Origin: Prostheceraeus crozeri
Lineage: Eukaryota; Platyhelminthes; Polycladida; Euryleptidae
NCBI GenBank assembly: GCA_907163375.1
Contig: CAJQUW010012527.1
Location: 62,001 to 126,000, forward strand
Length of the DNA stretch: 64,000 nucleotides
Direction: 5' to 3'
Shown here: piece after piece, positions 11,848 to 25,699 of the stretch
Layout of the letters: the number at the start of each line of letters is the position of its first letter
Position numbering within the stretch: position 1 is the first letter of the stretch
The notes under the pieces: generated by a model
Told to the model about the DNA's origin: nothing
Database searches by the model: none
What the model saw: only the letters and a program-made list of their open reading frames with translations
Translations under genes and position numbers: made by a program

Positions 11848-14800
11848 CATGTCAGTGTGATACTTTTGCTATATTACAATTCGAAGCAAATTTTGTTATG
11901 ACAATTTATTGTCTCCAACGACATTTGCAGAAGAATTCAGTAATCATTCTTGGGAAGTGTAAGTGGCCACTTGAGATGAATGTAATCTGCTCTGTCTTGC
12001 ATATTTTAACTATCAGATCCTTCTGTTTGATATTCTTTGTCGTCTGAGTATGACTTTTCGTAGGTTATCAGTCTTTGGAAACCAAGAATTTGCTTATCAA
12101 TATGCTTTCCATATTCTCTCAGGAGGGATAAGATTTCTAAGGAATGTTGAAATGTTCGAGCGTTTAGAAAAAGAATAAACGAAAACCATGGCAGTGAAGT
12201 GACTTTTCATCCAACTGAAAATTATTAAAAATATCATTCTTGAAAAATGTTATTCACTCCGAAGGCGAGCATCAACAATGATGACCTCGTATTTGTTGCA
12301 TGTCTTTCATTTCGCCTAATCAGACCAATCACGCTTTTTCTATCTTCTTTCAGTTCCTAGCTTGACCAGTGAGCAGTTACACATGATACTTTTTCATCGA
12401 GATAGTATATTTCTGGGCAAATGTACCAATCATAAATTTATCTACAGGAATTGGTTATGACCACTAGATAATTATCACTGAAATTTCCATGGAATGATTG
12501 TCTTGTTATGAATGTTTCTTAAAGAAAACAGCTTGTTAGTGACCCTGAATTCATTGAAGTGTGTATAACGTCGCAACTGTTTATATAATCAGACAATCAT
12601 CATGTTACCTAAGTTTGAAGTTTCATGGAAGCACTCATATCGGTGTTCAAGAGCTCTTTCATATGGTCGCTGAGTCTTTGATGTGATATTGTTAATTTCT
12701 TGCTCCACTTCACAGTGATTGCTTGACCGTAAACATTAGATTACATGTTTTAGAAATTGACTAGAATGTTAGTTTCAATTAGGCGGCATTCATTCCACTT
12801 AATGAACATCATCAATGAGGAAATTCTAAGGTTGCAGAACTGACTTATAATTGAAGAGATTATCAGTTTTTTGTGTTTCATTGGAGATGTTGAAATGTTC
12901 ATTTGCAATAGTATTATCTAATAAGCGAATTATATATTCGGAGATGTAAGCCTACAATGTAGTGGAATGTGTATGACTTGCATCATCTTCACTTTGAGAA
13001 TGGTCATTCTCTATCACTTAATCTATATATCATGCTCTCTCTTAATCTCTTTCTTTCCAGACCTGTATAATTATTCAGTTATTTATTGGCGGGTTTTTCT
13101 TTTATATTTTTAGTGAATGAATTGCGAATCTATTTGATGTCACATTACGTCAAAGTCTTCAATGCCACAGTTTAAAGAAAAATATGTAAGATAAATGATA
13201 AAACATCAGCATTAAAAAACACCAGATACATAGAAGTCACTTGCTCCTGTTCAGAAGCTCTTTTGAGATGTGGACTCTTGAACTCTGGATAGTAGTTTGT
13301 TCCACGCACGATATGATGTGGCGGAAAAAAGTCTATTTGTAATCGTTTTCAGTGGAACTTCTTATCCCGTCCGCTTTCTATTTCAGATTTATGCGGTACA
13401 CATTTAAGATGCGAGCGAGTAATTTACTTCATATAAAAACAAAGTACTATATTTGAAAGCAAAATAAGTCATTCGATGGGATGTTTGGTTAACTCAGTAT
13501 TTGATAATGTTCCATATGCATATAATGTCTTGCTATCGACGCCTTTCCGTGTAAGCATTTCGACAATAGATCGCTTTAATGTTCAGCGTCTCAATGAACG
13601 AGATTCTTCAGTATGTAGCTTCTGCTGTGACCTCGATCTTAATTGATCAGAGCTTACGACTATGTGACGTCGAGCAAACTTAGAAATATTAATATCATTT
13701 CGATGAAGGAATTGAATTTGTAACCTATTATTTACGAAAAGTTTCCTTCAGAAGAAGCGATTTCTGTCAAAAAATGTTCTAGGAACACATCTGAATAAGC
13801 TCTCGTATTGGGCTTGCCAATCAGACATGGAAACAGGTGTGGACAGGCGTGGATTTTAGGCTGGGTTCTTTTGATTTTCGTTTTAGCACTGCCTCTGAAG
13901 GAGTAAAAATTATCATATTTAAAGAAAATTTTATCATCATCCATACATCTGGACGTGAGTAATACTCGTAGGCGTAAATTACGTGCGAATATTGTAATAG
14001 CCAATCCGCCATAATTAAACTAGTCATGCGACTAGTTACCATTTTGCGGAGTATTATATTACATTGCTGGGCATGAAAACTATTGCCGTGTAAAATTGTG
14101 ATTCACTATATTGCCATGTGTACCAACATGCCGATTGAAACGTCTACGATAACTTTCGTCGGAATTATACATGTTATTTGCAAATCGTATAATCTACTGA
14201 TGCCATAGACGCTTATTATATGTAATTGATAGGTATATGTTTAATCATTTCAAAATCAAGTAAACTACGTTTCATGTGACATCAAGACTGGCCTGAGGAT
14301 GACTATCAGACCAGACCGGCATGATAGAAGCCAATAATCTCGAGTGATTAGGAGGACGGCGTAGATTCATAAAACATGTGTATCTGTATGATTCTTTTAT
14401 TCAATGCTGTCAAGGAAATGTAGGGTCAGTATCATTTGTTAAATGATCATATCAACAAATAAAGTACCTTCTAATTTGTCGAAAGAATCTGCCATTATTT
14501 GTTTTTGAAGTTCAAACGTTTGACATTGTTTTCCATAACTATTATGATATTTGTATTTATGAGCACATTGGACTCTTATTTAATCTTTTATATATTGCCC
14601 TGGTCCAACCGTCCGTTTTTAACAAAAGCTCATGTTGACTTGAATTCAAGAAAATGCGAATTGAGGGGAATGTTGAGAATCGACATTTGATTATTCATTT
14701 TGGGATAACAACTGATTCAGTAACTGATTCATTGAATGTCCTTTGCTCCTCTTACAACTGATCGCCTAAATTTATCAATACGATCAGACACAACAAGCGG

Positions 14801-17800
14801 AAAAATGACGCCCTTCAGGCTTAATGCTAAATGCAAATTGTGACCTATACATAGATATCATATGGAGTTCAATCCTAGCCTTGCATGTGTGAAATGAAGG
14901 TACAGAATGTCATGGCTTTATTGTAATTCATCGCGACCATCTCTGATTTACACCCGGTTTGATATCAACTGGATGTACATTTGCAAATAATGGTCGCGTG
15001 CAAACACTGAAGGGATATGGATGAACCGAAAGTTACTGAAATTCCTTCTTTATCCTGCGAGCTCCCTTCACAATGGAACAAAACGAGCACAGTCCGCTAT
15101 TTCATGCATGTGCATTAATTTATTGGAAACATATACCATGCTTGTCAATAAAGATACTTTTTTGGCATGAGCACATGTGTTGAGTATTCATTGAAAATTA
15201 AGCTCACATTCATATACAGAAATGATTTTTCACACTTAAAACTATCCAATCGCCATATGTATACAACACGTAGAAGTTAATAAGAATACATGTAAAATAT
15301 ATTCTCCACTAAGCGGACAATACATCAATGTCATACCGTTTTCCGTACACTAAACATCAATGCTTTCTCTATTTTCATTTTGCTTCTAGTCTATGATAAA
15401 CCATTTAGCTAATATGACATTAATGTCAATTGTCATGTAGCTTACTATCAGCTGACTTTTTTCTATTCTTTACTTTTGCCCATGGTTAAACTATAAGGCA
15501 TAGGTTGCTGACTGTAAACAAACTAACATAACGTAAACAACAATAATATCGAAATCGAACTCCAAATCATAACTCAAAGCTATTTCACACTACTGTTTTA
15601 TCTCAAGTAAATAATGTCTTATAATTGAAATTATCTGCTTAGACGATTAACTACTCCTGTAGATCCGTGTTGCAGCTGCCTATCACTCTAGCGTATCACT
15701 GAATTATCTTGAATGCCACAGAGATAGACAGCATTGTGTCAACAATTAGCTAGATTGTTTCTCATTTAATTGACACCTCGGTAACCGAAAAAATTCTATA
15801 TTCCACACCTCAAAATAACTTTTAAAGTTTTTATTCCTTTAAAATGTTAGTCAACTGAAAGAAAACGGTGCAACAGTGAAGGAACACAAATAAGCTTGTG
15901 CTTTGTTTTGAAAAGTAAAGGTGTATTTTGAAACCCTATTCATGTCTTATCACGAGTGTAAGAAATCTATGATAGCAGACAATTACTTACTCTGGTGCTG
16001 AAATGCCGATATACTTTACGGTAATATCATCTTTGTGACTAGTATCAATGTATCAAGAAAAAATACGAAATGTTCGGTGGAAATTCTCAATTATTATCTT
16101 CCGAAAAATTGGTCAACTATGTTCTTTCTATTAGAAAGATGGACATGGACTATGAATAGGCAAAAGCATTTTGTACACTCAGGTGCAGGTATACAAAAGC
16201 TCACAAATCCTTGACATCTTGCTACGCACATGCCAGGCATGGATTGAAATAAATTGTTTGCGTAGCATGTCAGAATACCACCTTACACTTTACATACTTT
16301 ACACAGCCATATGTCATTTTCTTACAACTTGTTATTTCGTTCAGATTTCTACGAAAATTAGGACTAATACAAGTTTGTGCACGAAATTCCTTTGTATTCT
16401 TGATAACTCAGGAATGATGTTATAAATATTCCGCATTTTAAGTCCGTTTGCTCCAATCACAGAATTAGATTATTTAGGAGTGTCACTTTGCTAGAAGTGT
16501 AAACTGATTCAAAATGATGGTACATGGACGAACTTACTAAGTGAGCAAAAACAAATTTTTAACGCCTTACAGAGATAGGAGAAATAGTCGTGCTTCGTTT
16601 GCGACTTGCTGTGAATTCCTTCAAAATGCTCCGATCGCCACGATTCCTTCAGATTCGAAGAATTCAGATAGTTGCGCAAATGTTTTTTCGATTATGTTGG
16701 TCCTTCCGATCATTATTAAAAAGAGAGCAGGCACACGAAAAATGTTCACAAACTTCTCTGTAGAACTTGGCATCGTCTGTGTCTCATTTCTGTGTGATCC
16801 GGTTGATAACAGTCACTGAAACTTTGCACAATTTCGCGTTATTTAATGTTCAACTAGATGCTCATTGTTTGATTGCTGTGGTATAATGTCAGCAGATTGT
16901 ATATAATGTATACGTTTTAATGTATATGTAGGTCTTCATAAAAAACTGCCGATATTTCACTTTTCATGAAAGATAAATGTAGCAAGTGTCATGTGTTTCA
17001 TCATCATAGAAGCTCTGGGTCAAATATAATGGACCTCGGTTATGCATCAATTAATGACCTGTTTGTGAACTTATACATTAGGCATTAAAATAAGCCGTTC
17101 ATTTCCGTAAATGCAAACCACTTGACACTGTTCCGAAAGTGTTTGAAACAGGTGATTTGCAAACAGAAACACTTATCTGAGTTTGGTAAAAGGCACGAAG
17201 AGACATGTCAAAAACAGACTTGCCTCGATTTTGAACTGCTACTTCCCTCTTCCAAAATGTATGTGACGGAATCAGCAGTGCGTAGATGACCGAGGTCACG
17301 TGGATTATTAATTGCGATGTTCTCGACGTGGAGAGTTATGTGCTTAAATCCTCTGCGGTGCAAGTTGTTTTGAAGATACAACGATTGCGCAGCTCGGTTG
17401 ATTTGTCACAATTGCTAATTACTCGTACTTCTACAGCTGCTGCTATCAGCTACTTCTACAGCAACTTTTTCTAATATTAAAATTTCTTAAAACTTTTTTC
17501 CAAAACTAGTTCTAATCAAGACTCCAAGTTGCAACATGAATGTTATTCCACTCATCTCGCTTTGAATTGAGTGAACTACTCTACCGGTACATCGCTCTTG
17601 GAAGACATTATCTAATATAAACACCTTCTAACTGTTAGCGTTTCTTGTCCGCTGATGGATTGCAACATATAGTAGGTCTACCGGTAATACCTCAAAATTC
17701 TTTGTCAGCTTTTCCGAATTTTAGTAGCGGAAATAGTCATGTGGAGACACTATTTTATAAGACTATGCAACCTTTAACAAGTAAGACCATTCGTCTGGTT

Positions 17801-19325
17801 AGTGCAACAAAAAATAAATACATTTGTGGTCAATACTTTACTAAGCGAATGTCTGTTAATAAGTCTTACTTATGTTACACTGTGATAGCGTGCTGCCGAT
17901 CTGCGTGGCTAGTCTTTGGATAGGCCGAAGCCACAATTTTCATTATGCATCGATCAATTTGTAAAATCTGCTAAGGTATTTTTCAGAAGAAACGAAGAAG
18001 TCTTAGTGGAAGTCTTTATACACGGAGCCATAGTTTGTTTTAAAGCCGTCAAACATATTTTGACCTACTTACTTGCATTTCATTTGTGACGTTTGCGGTT
18101 TGATAATGAAATTGGGACATAGGAAGGAAATATCTCAGGGAATGAGGTCACGGCTGTGATAAAATTATGTCGCATCCGTGATCAATTATGTTTTTTCGTT
18201 TAATGAGGAGCTGTATAGAGAAGTCACTTGAAAACAGCAGGAATTCAGCAAGCAAGTCCTCGGTCAGTTTCTCATAGTGTGGGACATTTAAGTGACTTTT
18301 CGACCGCCTTTCTACTTCCGCGAAAGACTGATGTTCTCATCGTCCGATAGCCTGACGGGCTTGGCGTACACTTATAAAGCGGAGAAATAAATAGCTCAAT
18401 AATAACCATGCGATATTATATGAATGCTACTCTGTAACTTATTTTAGTCGAGTAATTTGAAAAATATTAATTCCTTAAAATTATTAGATACCATTCGCAT
18501 AGATATAATTGCAAACTTGTTGAACATTTAATTTGATGTATGCAAGCCATTTACATTAAATACCTTGTGATTTTACAAATTTCTATTTTGTTTGACTGAG
18601 ATGACATACTAGGAGAGAGGTTCTATAGGCATTTTGTTCGTAAATGGATTCGCCAGAAGCAGGATTCACCTGTTTCTCAAGGTCAAAAATATTTTCTGGA
18701 GCTTCACATTTACGAAGAGGCGCTATGATGTATAATGATAATTGAAAAACTATTACTATATATAAAAATGAAACATGAATATGAATATTTATACTTAATG
18801 ACTGGATAATTTGTGCTATTTCTGTCCGCGCAGAAGTTTTCATACCTTCGACTCTCGAGCAGTAGCGTTTCTTAATCCACTTGCAGCAATTTGTTTTATG
18901 AATCTTTATATTAGATTTTAAAAGTTCAACATTTAATTAAATTTGAGGCTCATTTCATAAAACCATTTGCCATGCTGAATTCTATTTAAAAATCTTAGCA
19001 TTAAATTTTTCATCAGCTGGTTTGGATTCCTGTCTTCATAAGGTAATTTCGGGAAATAGACTAACAAAGTGGATGTTTGCATCAAACAAATAGAAAAATA
19101 CGCGTTCCATAATGGAAATGTTTCAGTTTCATGAGAGATCGAAGTTGAATCCGGATGAGCAAATCGTCATCCTGAATTGATGCGAAACATTGAAGCATTT
19201 TATTTACCACTCGCGATTCGTCCTTAGTCAATAAATGAATATCAAATGCATCATACATCGACTCTAGTCAATGCATTATTCATTTTCTTGTAATGTTGAT
19301 AGATCTAAAAAGAATTCAACTTATT
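11848..19325. other. Long gap, nothing recognised
   Basis: About 7.5 kb of AT-rich sequence. Frames of 60-92 codons (for example 16171-16425, 16541-16819 and 17645-17923 on +) have no motif I know and no coding-like base composition. No splice-flanked exon or transposon ends were seen. Confidence 0.4.
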
Positions 19326-20150
19326 TTAAATCAAACCTTGAGGGAAGAGGACAAGTATATTCACCATAAGTTGTCTCATCAGAGGATGGAAGGACAGAAA
19401 ATGGAAGAAAGAAAAAGCAGAGATGATAAAGGGATGTAACTCAATAACTAGCCATTGTATGACAGCAAAGTAAAAAGATATATAACTCATAACTATATAA
19501 GTAAGTACAGAAGCACTGAAAATGAAAACGAGGTGGCAAAAGTTAATAGACAAACAAGGGGATGTACTAGTAAATTGCATAATAACTAAGTAAGAATCAA
19601 TAACCATAACTCATGGGATAGAAGTGCAAGTAATGAAAAATGCAATGTTAAAAGCCAAGATAACATAATAGAGATGTATAAGACAGAAAACCCGCCAAAT
19701 TACCAACTCTCCATCGGGCTTTGTGGAAGTTTATATGCGGAAGCCTTTTCCACAACCTTGCTGTTCTATGAAAGAATGATCGCTTGAAATGTTCTGTACG
19801 ACAACGAGGAATAGTGACAAGGCATGGATTTGCGCTGTCACTTCCTCTTATGCATCTGGTAAAAGCGATAGAAAAGAGAAAGACAGGATGCTGCTCTACG
19901 GTGTCTGAGTGACACCAAATTTGAAGTAGCATCTATCAGACGAACTGCCTTGCGCTGAATATGATCAAGTATATCTAAACTGCTTTGAGGGCCTGATCAC
20001 CAAGCTCCATCACAGGACGAATCTGAACTTAATAAAGTATAAACAACTGCTGAGAGCTGGAGTAGGCACAGAATCGAAACAATACTCCAAGATGTTGGGA
20101 AGCTCGTCGGGGACTTGGTGGATGTGGACTGACCAACCTGAAGAGTCAGA
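19326..20150 (-). pseudogene. LINE (Jockey/CR1-group) 3' end: ORF2 tail and 3' UTR
   Basis: Read on the - strand from about 20100 down, one frame gives SLDILDHIQRKAVRLIDATS then NLVSLRHRR, and another gives the end IPRCRTEHFKRSFFHRTARLW plus KRLP. These are the usual last blocks of non-LTR reverse-transcriptase ORFs. At least one frameshift (about 19855-19870) and one stop (near the Trp-Ser-Gly block, about 19995) break it. The catalytic RT domain is absent, which fits 5' truncation. The T- and C-rich stretch down to about 19326 looks like 3' UTR. It has no relation in strand or sequence to the LINE at 25.7-32.2 kb that I can see. Confidence 0.75.
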
Positions 20151-21769
20151 CAGTGACGCACCAAGCAAAGAAGTTTTAGTTTTCTGTCGCGTGATATAAT
20201 TGTTGATATAATTGTCTGTGTATGACGGATTTGGAGATTTTCCTCAATTCTAGTGTATAAGTAATAGATATTACAAGCAGATTAGATATGAAGTGATAAT
20301 AATTGGATTATGCTGAAGAATAGGATAATTTGTGGCCATCTCTGTTTGGTAATGAAAGGACTTCAGTTATCCTTGAGTAATTTTGATATCTAAGATGACT
20401 TTAATCATTTAACACAAGTTGATTTATGCACCATGTGCGTGTTTTCGCAGCCATTGAATGTTGATTAAGGTCTCTACTGAAAGAGTGGAATTTTGTTTGA
20501 CATTATCTGAATTTGTTGAGTCTCATAGCTCCAAAATATAAGTCATCGAGTCAAAGTATTGTTTGAATACAATTGTATTTCACCTGATGAAGGCTTCGGC
20601 CGAAAATTTGTGATTTTAATATTTTGATATACATGTACATACAAGGTCTAATTCTAAAACATTCGAGTTCTAAGCATATTTTCGGATTTTCTTTCTTTTT
20701 CAAAGAGTCTCATAGTCTTCATAATTCAAATAATGAAAGTGATAATCTAAAAATAACTAGTTCTACGATCTGCGTTTTTTATTCAATCGCTTTACTGGTT
20801 TGGTTATTTATCTGCCTTTGAAAATTATTGGTTTGTTACGGAATTCTTTATGGTTGAATCACGGATGTGACGGTTTATATAATGCATCATAAAATTTCAT
20901 TCATTATAGCTCCCACTGACTTAAGCGCATAATCACAAAGAAAGGCTAACTTGATATAGACATTATATCATCGCCAATTGCCTCTTTTCTTATGTTCGTA
21001 GTCTACCTTTTTGTTATATTTCAAAAGTGGAATCACTATCAAATGTTGTCAGAAAACCCGATGAATTGTGTCGAATAAAGCCTCGCTTCGTTTCTCATGT
21101 TTTATCCTTTCAGTGACATTCTTCAGTTTTCGATATGTACATGCTACTTATTATGTGTAAGTAGTAGCAGATTGCAGCTCACCTTGACATTTGGCTTAGA
21201 AAATTAAAAAATCATCATCTTGGCCTGTGGTGTAAATGAAGTCTTCAAATAAATCCACTCTTCTCTCCAATTAAGTCTCTCATTTATACACACTTACAAA
21301 GGAGATGGTGAATCCCCAAAAATAGCCGGATTTTACTCTCGAAATATTTTAGTTTGAAAACATATCTTAACTCACCAAAATCTTAATACAATGGAAGGAA
21401 TAATTTTTTCAGCGGGAAATACGAATTTCCTGAAGGAACTGGTCAATAAGTTTTTGCACTAAATTGTTTAGCAGATTGCTTCCCTCTTGAACAGATGTCA
21501 ATATCACAAAGTGAATGAAATTTGCGGATCATTTCTGACTTCTCCGTTAGCAGAAGTGGATTTTCGCTGAAAAAATTGAAATGTTTTCGATATGTTTATA
21601 TATGTCTGAATGCTGATCAATTTTGCGTTGACGGGTTGCGTCATGCTAGAAGGTCAAGCATGATCCAGTGGTACGCGGACTCGTTTAAGTTGCCGACCAC
21701 TGCTTTACAATATTCGGGTTTCTTCAGTAGTAAGTAGTAACCAAATTAATCTGTAAGACAGAAATTTTT
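20151..21769. other. Gap, nothing firm
   Basis: AT-rich. At 20583-20610 there is CTGATGAAGGCTTCGGCC followed by GAAAA, a short motif often seen in tails of repeats; no further structure supports it. The frame 20624-20821 has no known motif. Confidence 0.35.
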
Positions 21770-22564
21770 CAAATGATAATATCTCAAATGACCGCAAGTG
21801 CTGATGTCCAAAGAGGCAGCATTTATGAAATCTCAAAGAATAAGTTGACATATAAATCAGAACAACTTTTTTGTAGATCTCTATGGTGGAACACATCAAG
21901 ACCTAAAACAAAGCGATCATTGGAATAAGAGACAATGTAAGTAGAAACAGTTCAAAGCATGTTCTCTGTAAACTTCGCCATTGACAATGCTAGCAAAATT
22001 AAAGTGTGAATTTAAGTCTCAATAAGCAACGTGAAAGAAAAAATTTCCATCGCATACTTGATATACTATGTTAAATAGTATTTTAATATTCTAGTATATT
22101 AGTATTTACAATGAATTTTTAAATTAGATTTTAATTTCACTAGATTGTCAGTAAAATTTATTTATGCGAGAAATTTTAATTTTATCATACAAAATCTAGA
22201 ATTTTTAAATAAATTTCAACTTTGCTAGCATTGCTAGTGAATAAGTTTACAGTGCACATGTTTTGAACTGTATTTGTTTACATAGTCTCCTGTTCCAATG
22301 ATCGCTGCGTTTTAGACAGTCTTGATGTGTTTCACTATAGAGATCAGACGTGGCCATGGTAAAAGAAAGCTGTTCTGATTTGCATGTCAAATTATTTACT
22401 TGCAAATTTGCACCAACCAAAGGATTAAACATCAAAGAAATTTTTCCTTTGATATTTATTCCAGAATGTCATAAAAAAGTTCAAAATATAGCATAGTATA
22501 TCAGGCATGCGAAGGAATTTTTCTCTTTCACTGATGCTTATTGAGACCTAAATCCATACTTTAT
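21770..22564. repeat. Compound inverted repeat with interleaved arms
   Basis: Arm A (about 21805-22003) pairs with A' (22224-22400). Both contain ATCAGAACA and CACATCAAG blocks and a CAATGATCGCT block. Arm B (22000-22070) pairs with B' (22492-22564), sharing TCTCAATAAGC and ATATACTATG. The order is A-B-core-A'-gap-B', so the two arm pairs overlap and do not nest. The core 22071-22205 is very AT-rich. Non-coding. Confidence 0.75.
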
Positions 22565-24939
22565 GACAGGTTCCATTGTTATTTTTCGGTACTCATTTTT
22601 GTTTTTCTATAGAATTTCAACTCAGCGTTACTTTGTTGGTCCTCATGACAATAGTTAAATGCGTAGTCAGCGATCAGCCCCGAAGATGTCATTGAAAGTC
22701 GGTAGAAAAGGTTTCCGGGCTTAAAATGCTTTTCACAATGCTCTTGAAAGTGTGACTGTGTCGCACAACCTAAACCATAATATATATTGCACCTGAATCA
22801 CAAAGTTACAAAGTTTATACCTCGATAAGGCTTTCACTTCGATATAAATGTGATCTGATATTGAAAATATATTGCAAAAAATCGAACCTAATAGGAAGAT
22901 TATTTTTGGTTAATTGCTACATTAATTCTGTAGTTCGTATTACTACCGTTGCTTAATAAGTAGTATGTAGGTAATCAACATTTAAGATAAAGGAAGATCT
23001 AAAATAAGTTGGTTTCTCTCGCTGTCTTAATCCTTCAGTAAGTATTATTCGCATTGCACACATCAACTAATAATTAAATGTCATTCGACTTTTTGAACGA
23101 TTTCTTTCTGATCAGCAATAATGTAAGTTTTGTATTTCAAACTTATGACTCAATTATGCATATCACAATTGATACAAAAGTCACATGCAGAACTCAGCCT
23201 TTTATCATGTCTGCATTTCTCACCACACTTAGGTATGATAAGAATTGATTTGAAACGTTTATTTCTTAAGTCTGTCATAAGTTGCAGTGGTCAGACCAGT
23301 CGCGCCTCGCGACAAGTCACGTTGACGAATACAACTAGGATTCACAGTCCGAAGATTGCGATAAGAAGCCCTCGTATTTCTATCAAGCTCATTAGCACCA
23401 TTCGGTATACCAAGCACCTTAAAAAAGCGCTGCATGTATTTTACATTCTGAAAATTGGAAAAATTCATGAAAATATTTTAGCAGTTAAAACAATACTTGG
23501 TAAGAAAATGCATTTATTATAGATATTTAAAATGTATATGTATGTATTGCAAAATGTTTTATTGGTAAGAAAATGTATTTCTGGTACACTCATTGTGCTG
23601 TAAGGTGACCCGGAAAACAGCCTGTTCGAATATTCTCAACTATTATTGGTCACGCAAGCACTTTCGAGGGCGCTTGCTGAAGAATGCTGTTTCGAGTATG
23701 AAGTTTAACTTCAACCAGGGGGATTAGGCGCTGTGCAACATCGAGTGCTTGTGTAACCAATAAAATCAGAGCATATTCGAGGCAACATTTTTTTTCGATT
23801 GTATTTCAAAAACAAATAATCACAGCGATCCATGTTCTCTACACGACGTGCAAGTAGTGGTGTAGTTTCTTATCAACATTTTCTGATGATAATTTGTAAA
23901 CCTAATCATTTGCGATGGTTGCGCTCATAGATTTGCCGTGCATCATAGCTCCAATAACTTTTTTCCATTTTAACAGTATATTGGTAATTATTGTACATGT
24001 ACCTTCTATTGCATTTACTGAAGCAAACATATGCAGGAAATGTCTTTGTCATAACTTAATTGCTTCTTCGAGCTCTTGATTGCTGATTCTCGGCTAGCTT
24101 GCTTGGAAAGTAAATGAAAGCAAATTTGTGATATATTCAAATATACGTGTATAATTCAATTTTTTCGGGTAGATTTATCAAATTTCATTTCTTTTTATCT
24201 TCCAATCTTCTCATAGTGTTGTGACTTTCGCATTTTAACTTATATCCACAGTATGTATTTTGTTTAGCAATCCCATTGTAAACCGACCAGAAAAACCCTA
24301 AAACGCCTCAAAATTTATTGATATTCTCCATAGAAAATCTCAGGATATTAATTCACTATCTCTGAAAAGTACAATCTATAGAAAAATTCGATTCACACAT
24401 TCGTACATGTGAAATTATTAACCTTTAGGTAAGCTATAATTCTGTGACACAAACTTTGTTATAGACCAATAAATTTTGCTCGATTGGTTTGATAAATGAG
24501 GATGCATGGAAGATTATTGAATTATGATTCATGAAGGCATCCAGCAGTGTCAAAAGTTTACAGACTTTATTACATTGCCGCCAGCACCCTCATGATGGAT
24601 TTTCATTAACCACGTTTGAGACAACCACGGTTTATCATCGCTTATCATCGTGTTTGTTCAGAAATGGGAGGATTCTATCAAATATTTGCTTTGAGGATGA
24701 TTTCGTGAACAATGAAAGTCAATGACTAACAGCACGTGTTCATGACAGCTCACAATGTCCTTGGACAATGAGCGGACCTTTCATTAGCTTGGATTAAGAA
24801 TATTAAGTATTTGTCAATTTTGTTCAGGAAATATAACATTTAAGGATGCGAACATTCAATTGTCACTCTGGTTTATTCAGTTACACTATTTCAATGCAGT
24901 TTTCCATCCGACTTTCACTCAACACGTATATTCTATGTG
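22565..24939. other. Gap with one unassigned G/C-richer patch
   Basis: Mostly AT-rich. At 23259-23468 both strands are open and G+C is higher than around it. The - strand peptide (ASYRNLRTVNPSCIRQRD) has no family I can name. It may be a repeat remnant. No splice sites that make an exon were evident. Confidence 0.35.
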
Positions 24940-24950
24940 CCCCCCCCCCC
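24940..24950. repeat. Poly-C run of 11
   Basis: An uninterrupted C run in otherwise mixed sequence, starting a more G/C-rich 300-bp stretch before the SINE head. Length may be unreliable in sequencing. Confidence 0.8.
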
Positions 24951-25224
24951 AGGGCACGAGGCCAAACCAAGGGTAGGTCAACATTCAGCTGGCAACTGGG
25001 GCGAAGTTACTCCGAATAAACATAGGAGTGATGATAACTGTAATGCTATACCTATATTTGGATGAGTGCTAGCCCATGAGCCTGCGAGATCAATGCGCTT
25101 CATTATCAAGTCGAGTTGAATTACACCTAATATTGTGCTACATGCAACAGAAGTTGAGTAGAACTCATGTAGCGGTCACGGGCTTTATAGAACATTAACT
25201 GTAGCAAACTGTCTTCCAGATAGA

Positions 25225-25308
25225 AGGGTAGAATAGCTCAGTTGCTTAATAGTCGTGCTTCCGCCTCGAAAGGTGTACAAAGTCCGGTGTTCGAGTCTGC
25301 TCGCATTA
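25225..25308 (+). repeat. tRNA-derived SINE head
   Basis: A-box-like TAGCTCAGTTGC lies at about 25233-25244, and a B box of type GGTGTTCGAGTCT at about 25286-25298. The distance is right for an internal RNA polymerase III promoter. The middle resembles a tRNA anticodon arm (CCGCCTCGAAAGG), but the arms do not fold into a full cloverleaf. I therefore call it the tRNA-related head of a SINE and not a tRNA gene. The body that follows (25310-25490) has no family I can name. Confidence 0.6.
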
Positions 25309-25499
25309 GTGGGTAGCAATGATCTCATTAGATGTTGCTGATCCTAAACTTCATTCTAGATTTCTCTCCCCTAGTTTACTTGTATGGCTTAGTGCTGGAG
25401 GTGAGGAAGGACGATTAAAAGAGGAAGAGTCTGTGCGTCCTTGCTTGAGTGTTCCAAATATCATATCCTTCATCAATTATCCTATTTAGACATGTAGCA

Positions 25500-25640
25500 T
25501 CGCACTGTAAAAGGCGGGTACTTCTTGCATATCGTCGGTGACTAACATTCGCGGGTTCAACCTCGCTCATTAATAGTAGTAATAGTAATAATATCTAAAG
25601 CGTTTTATTTCGACAATGAAAATCACAGACAATCACAAAA
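25500..25640 (+). repeat. Second SINE-like unit with B box and trinucleotide tail
   Basis: A B-box-like GCGGGTTCAACCTC lies at 25551-25564. An imperfect AGTAAT/ATAATA trinucleotide tract follows, then TCTAAAGCGTTTTAT, which resembles the tail of many animal SINEs. An A box is not clear. It sits directly upstream of the LINE, so it may also be a separate insertion abutting it. Confidence 0.45.
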
Positions 25641-25699
25641 CTCATGCACATTTTCGGAAATAATCATTTAGACATAATCATAGACAGACAAGGAGAGCT

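Noticed and set aside
20583-20625. Hammerhead-like core CTGATGA ... GGC-TTCG-GCC ... GAAA
   Set aside because: Stem II can form, but there is an extra A at its base and no convincing stem I or stem III with a UH cleavage site. Similar words occur in many repeat tails.
25225-25308. Functional tRNA gene
   Set aside because: A and B boxes are present, but acceptor and anticodon stems do not pair properly; SINE head is the better call.
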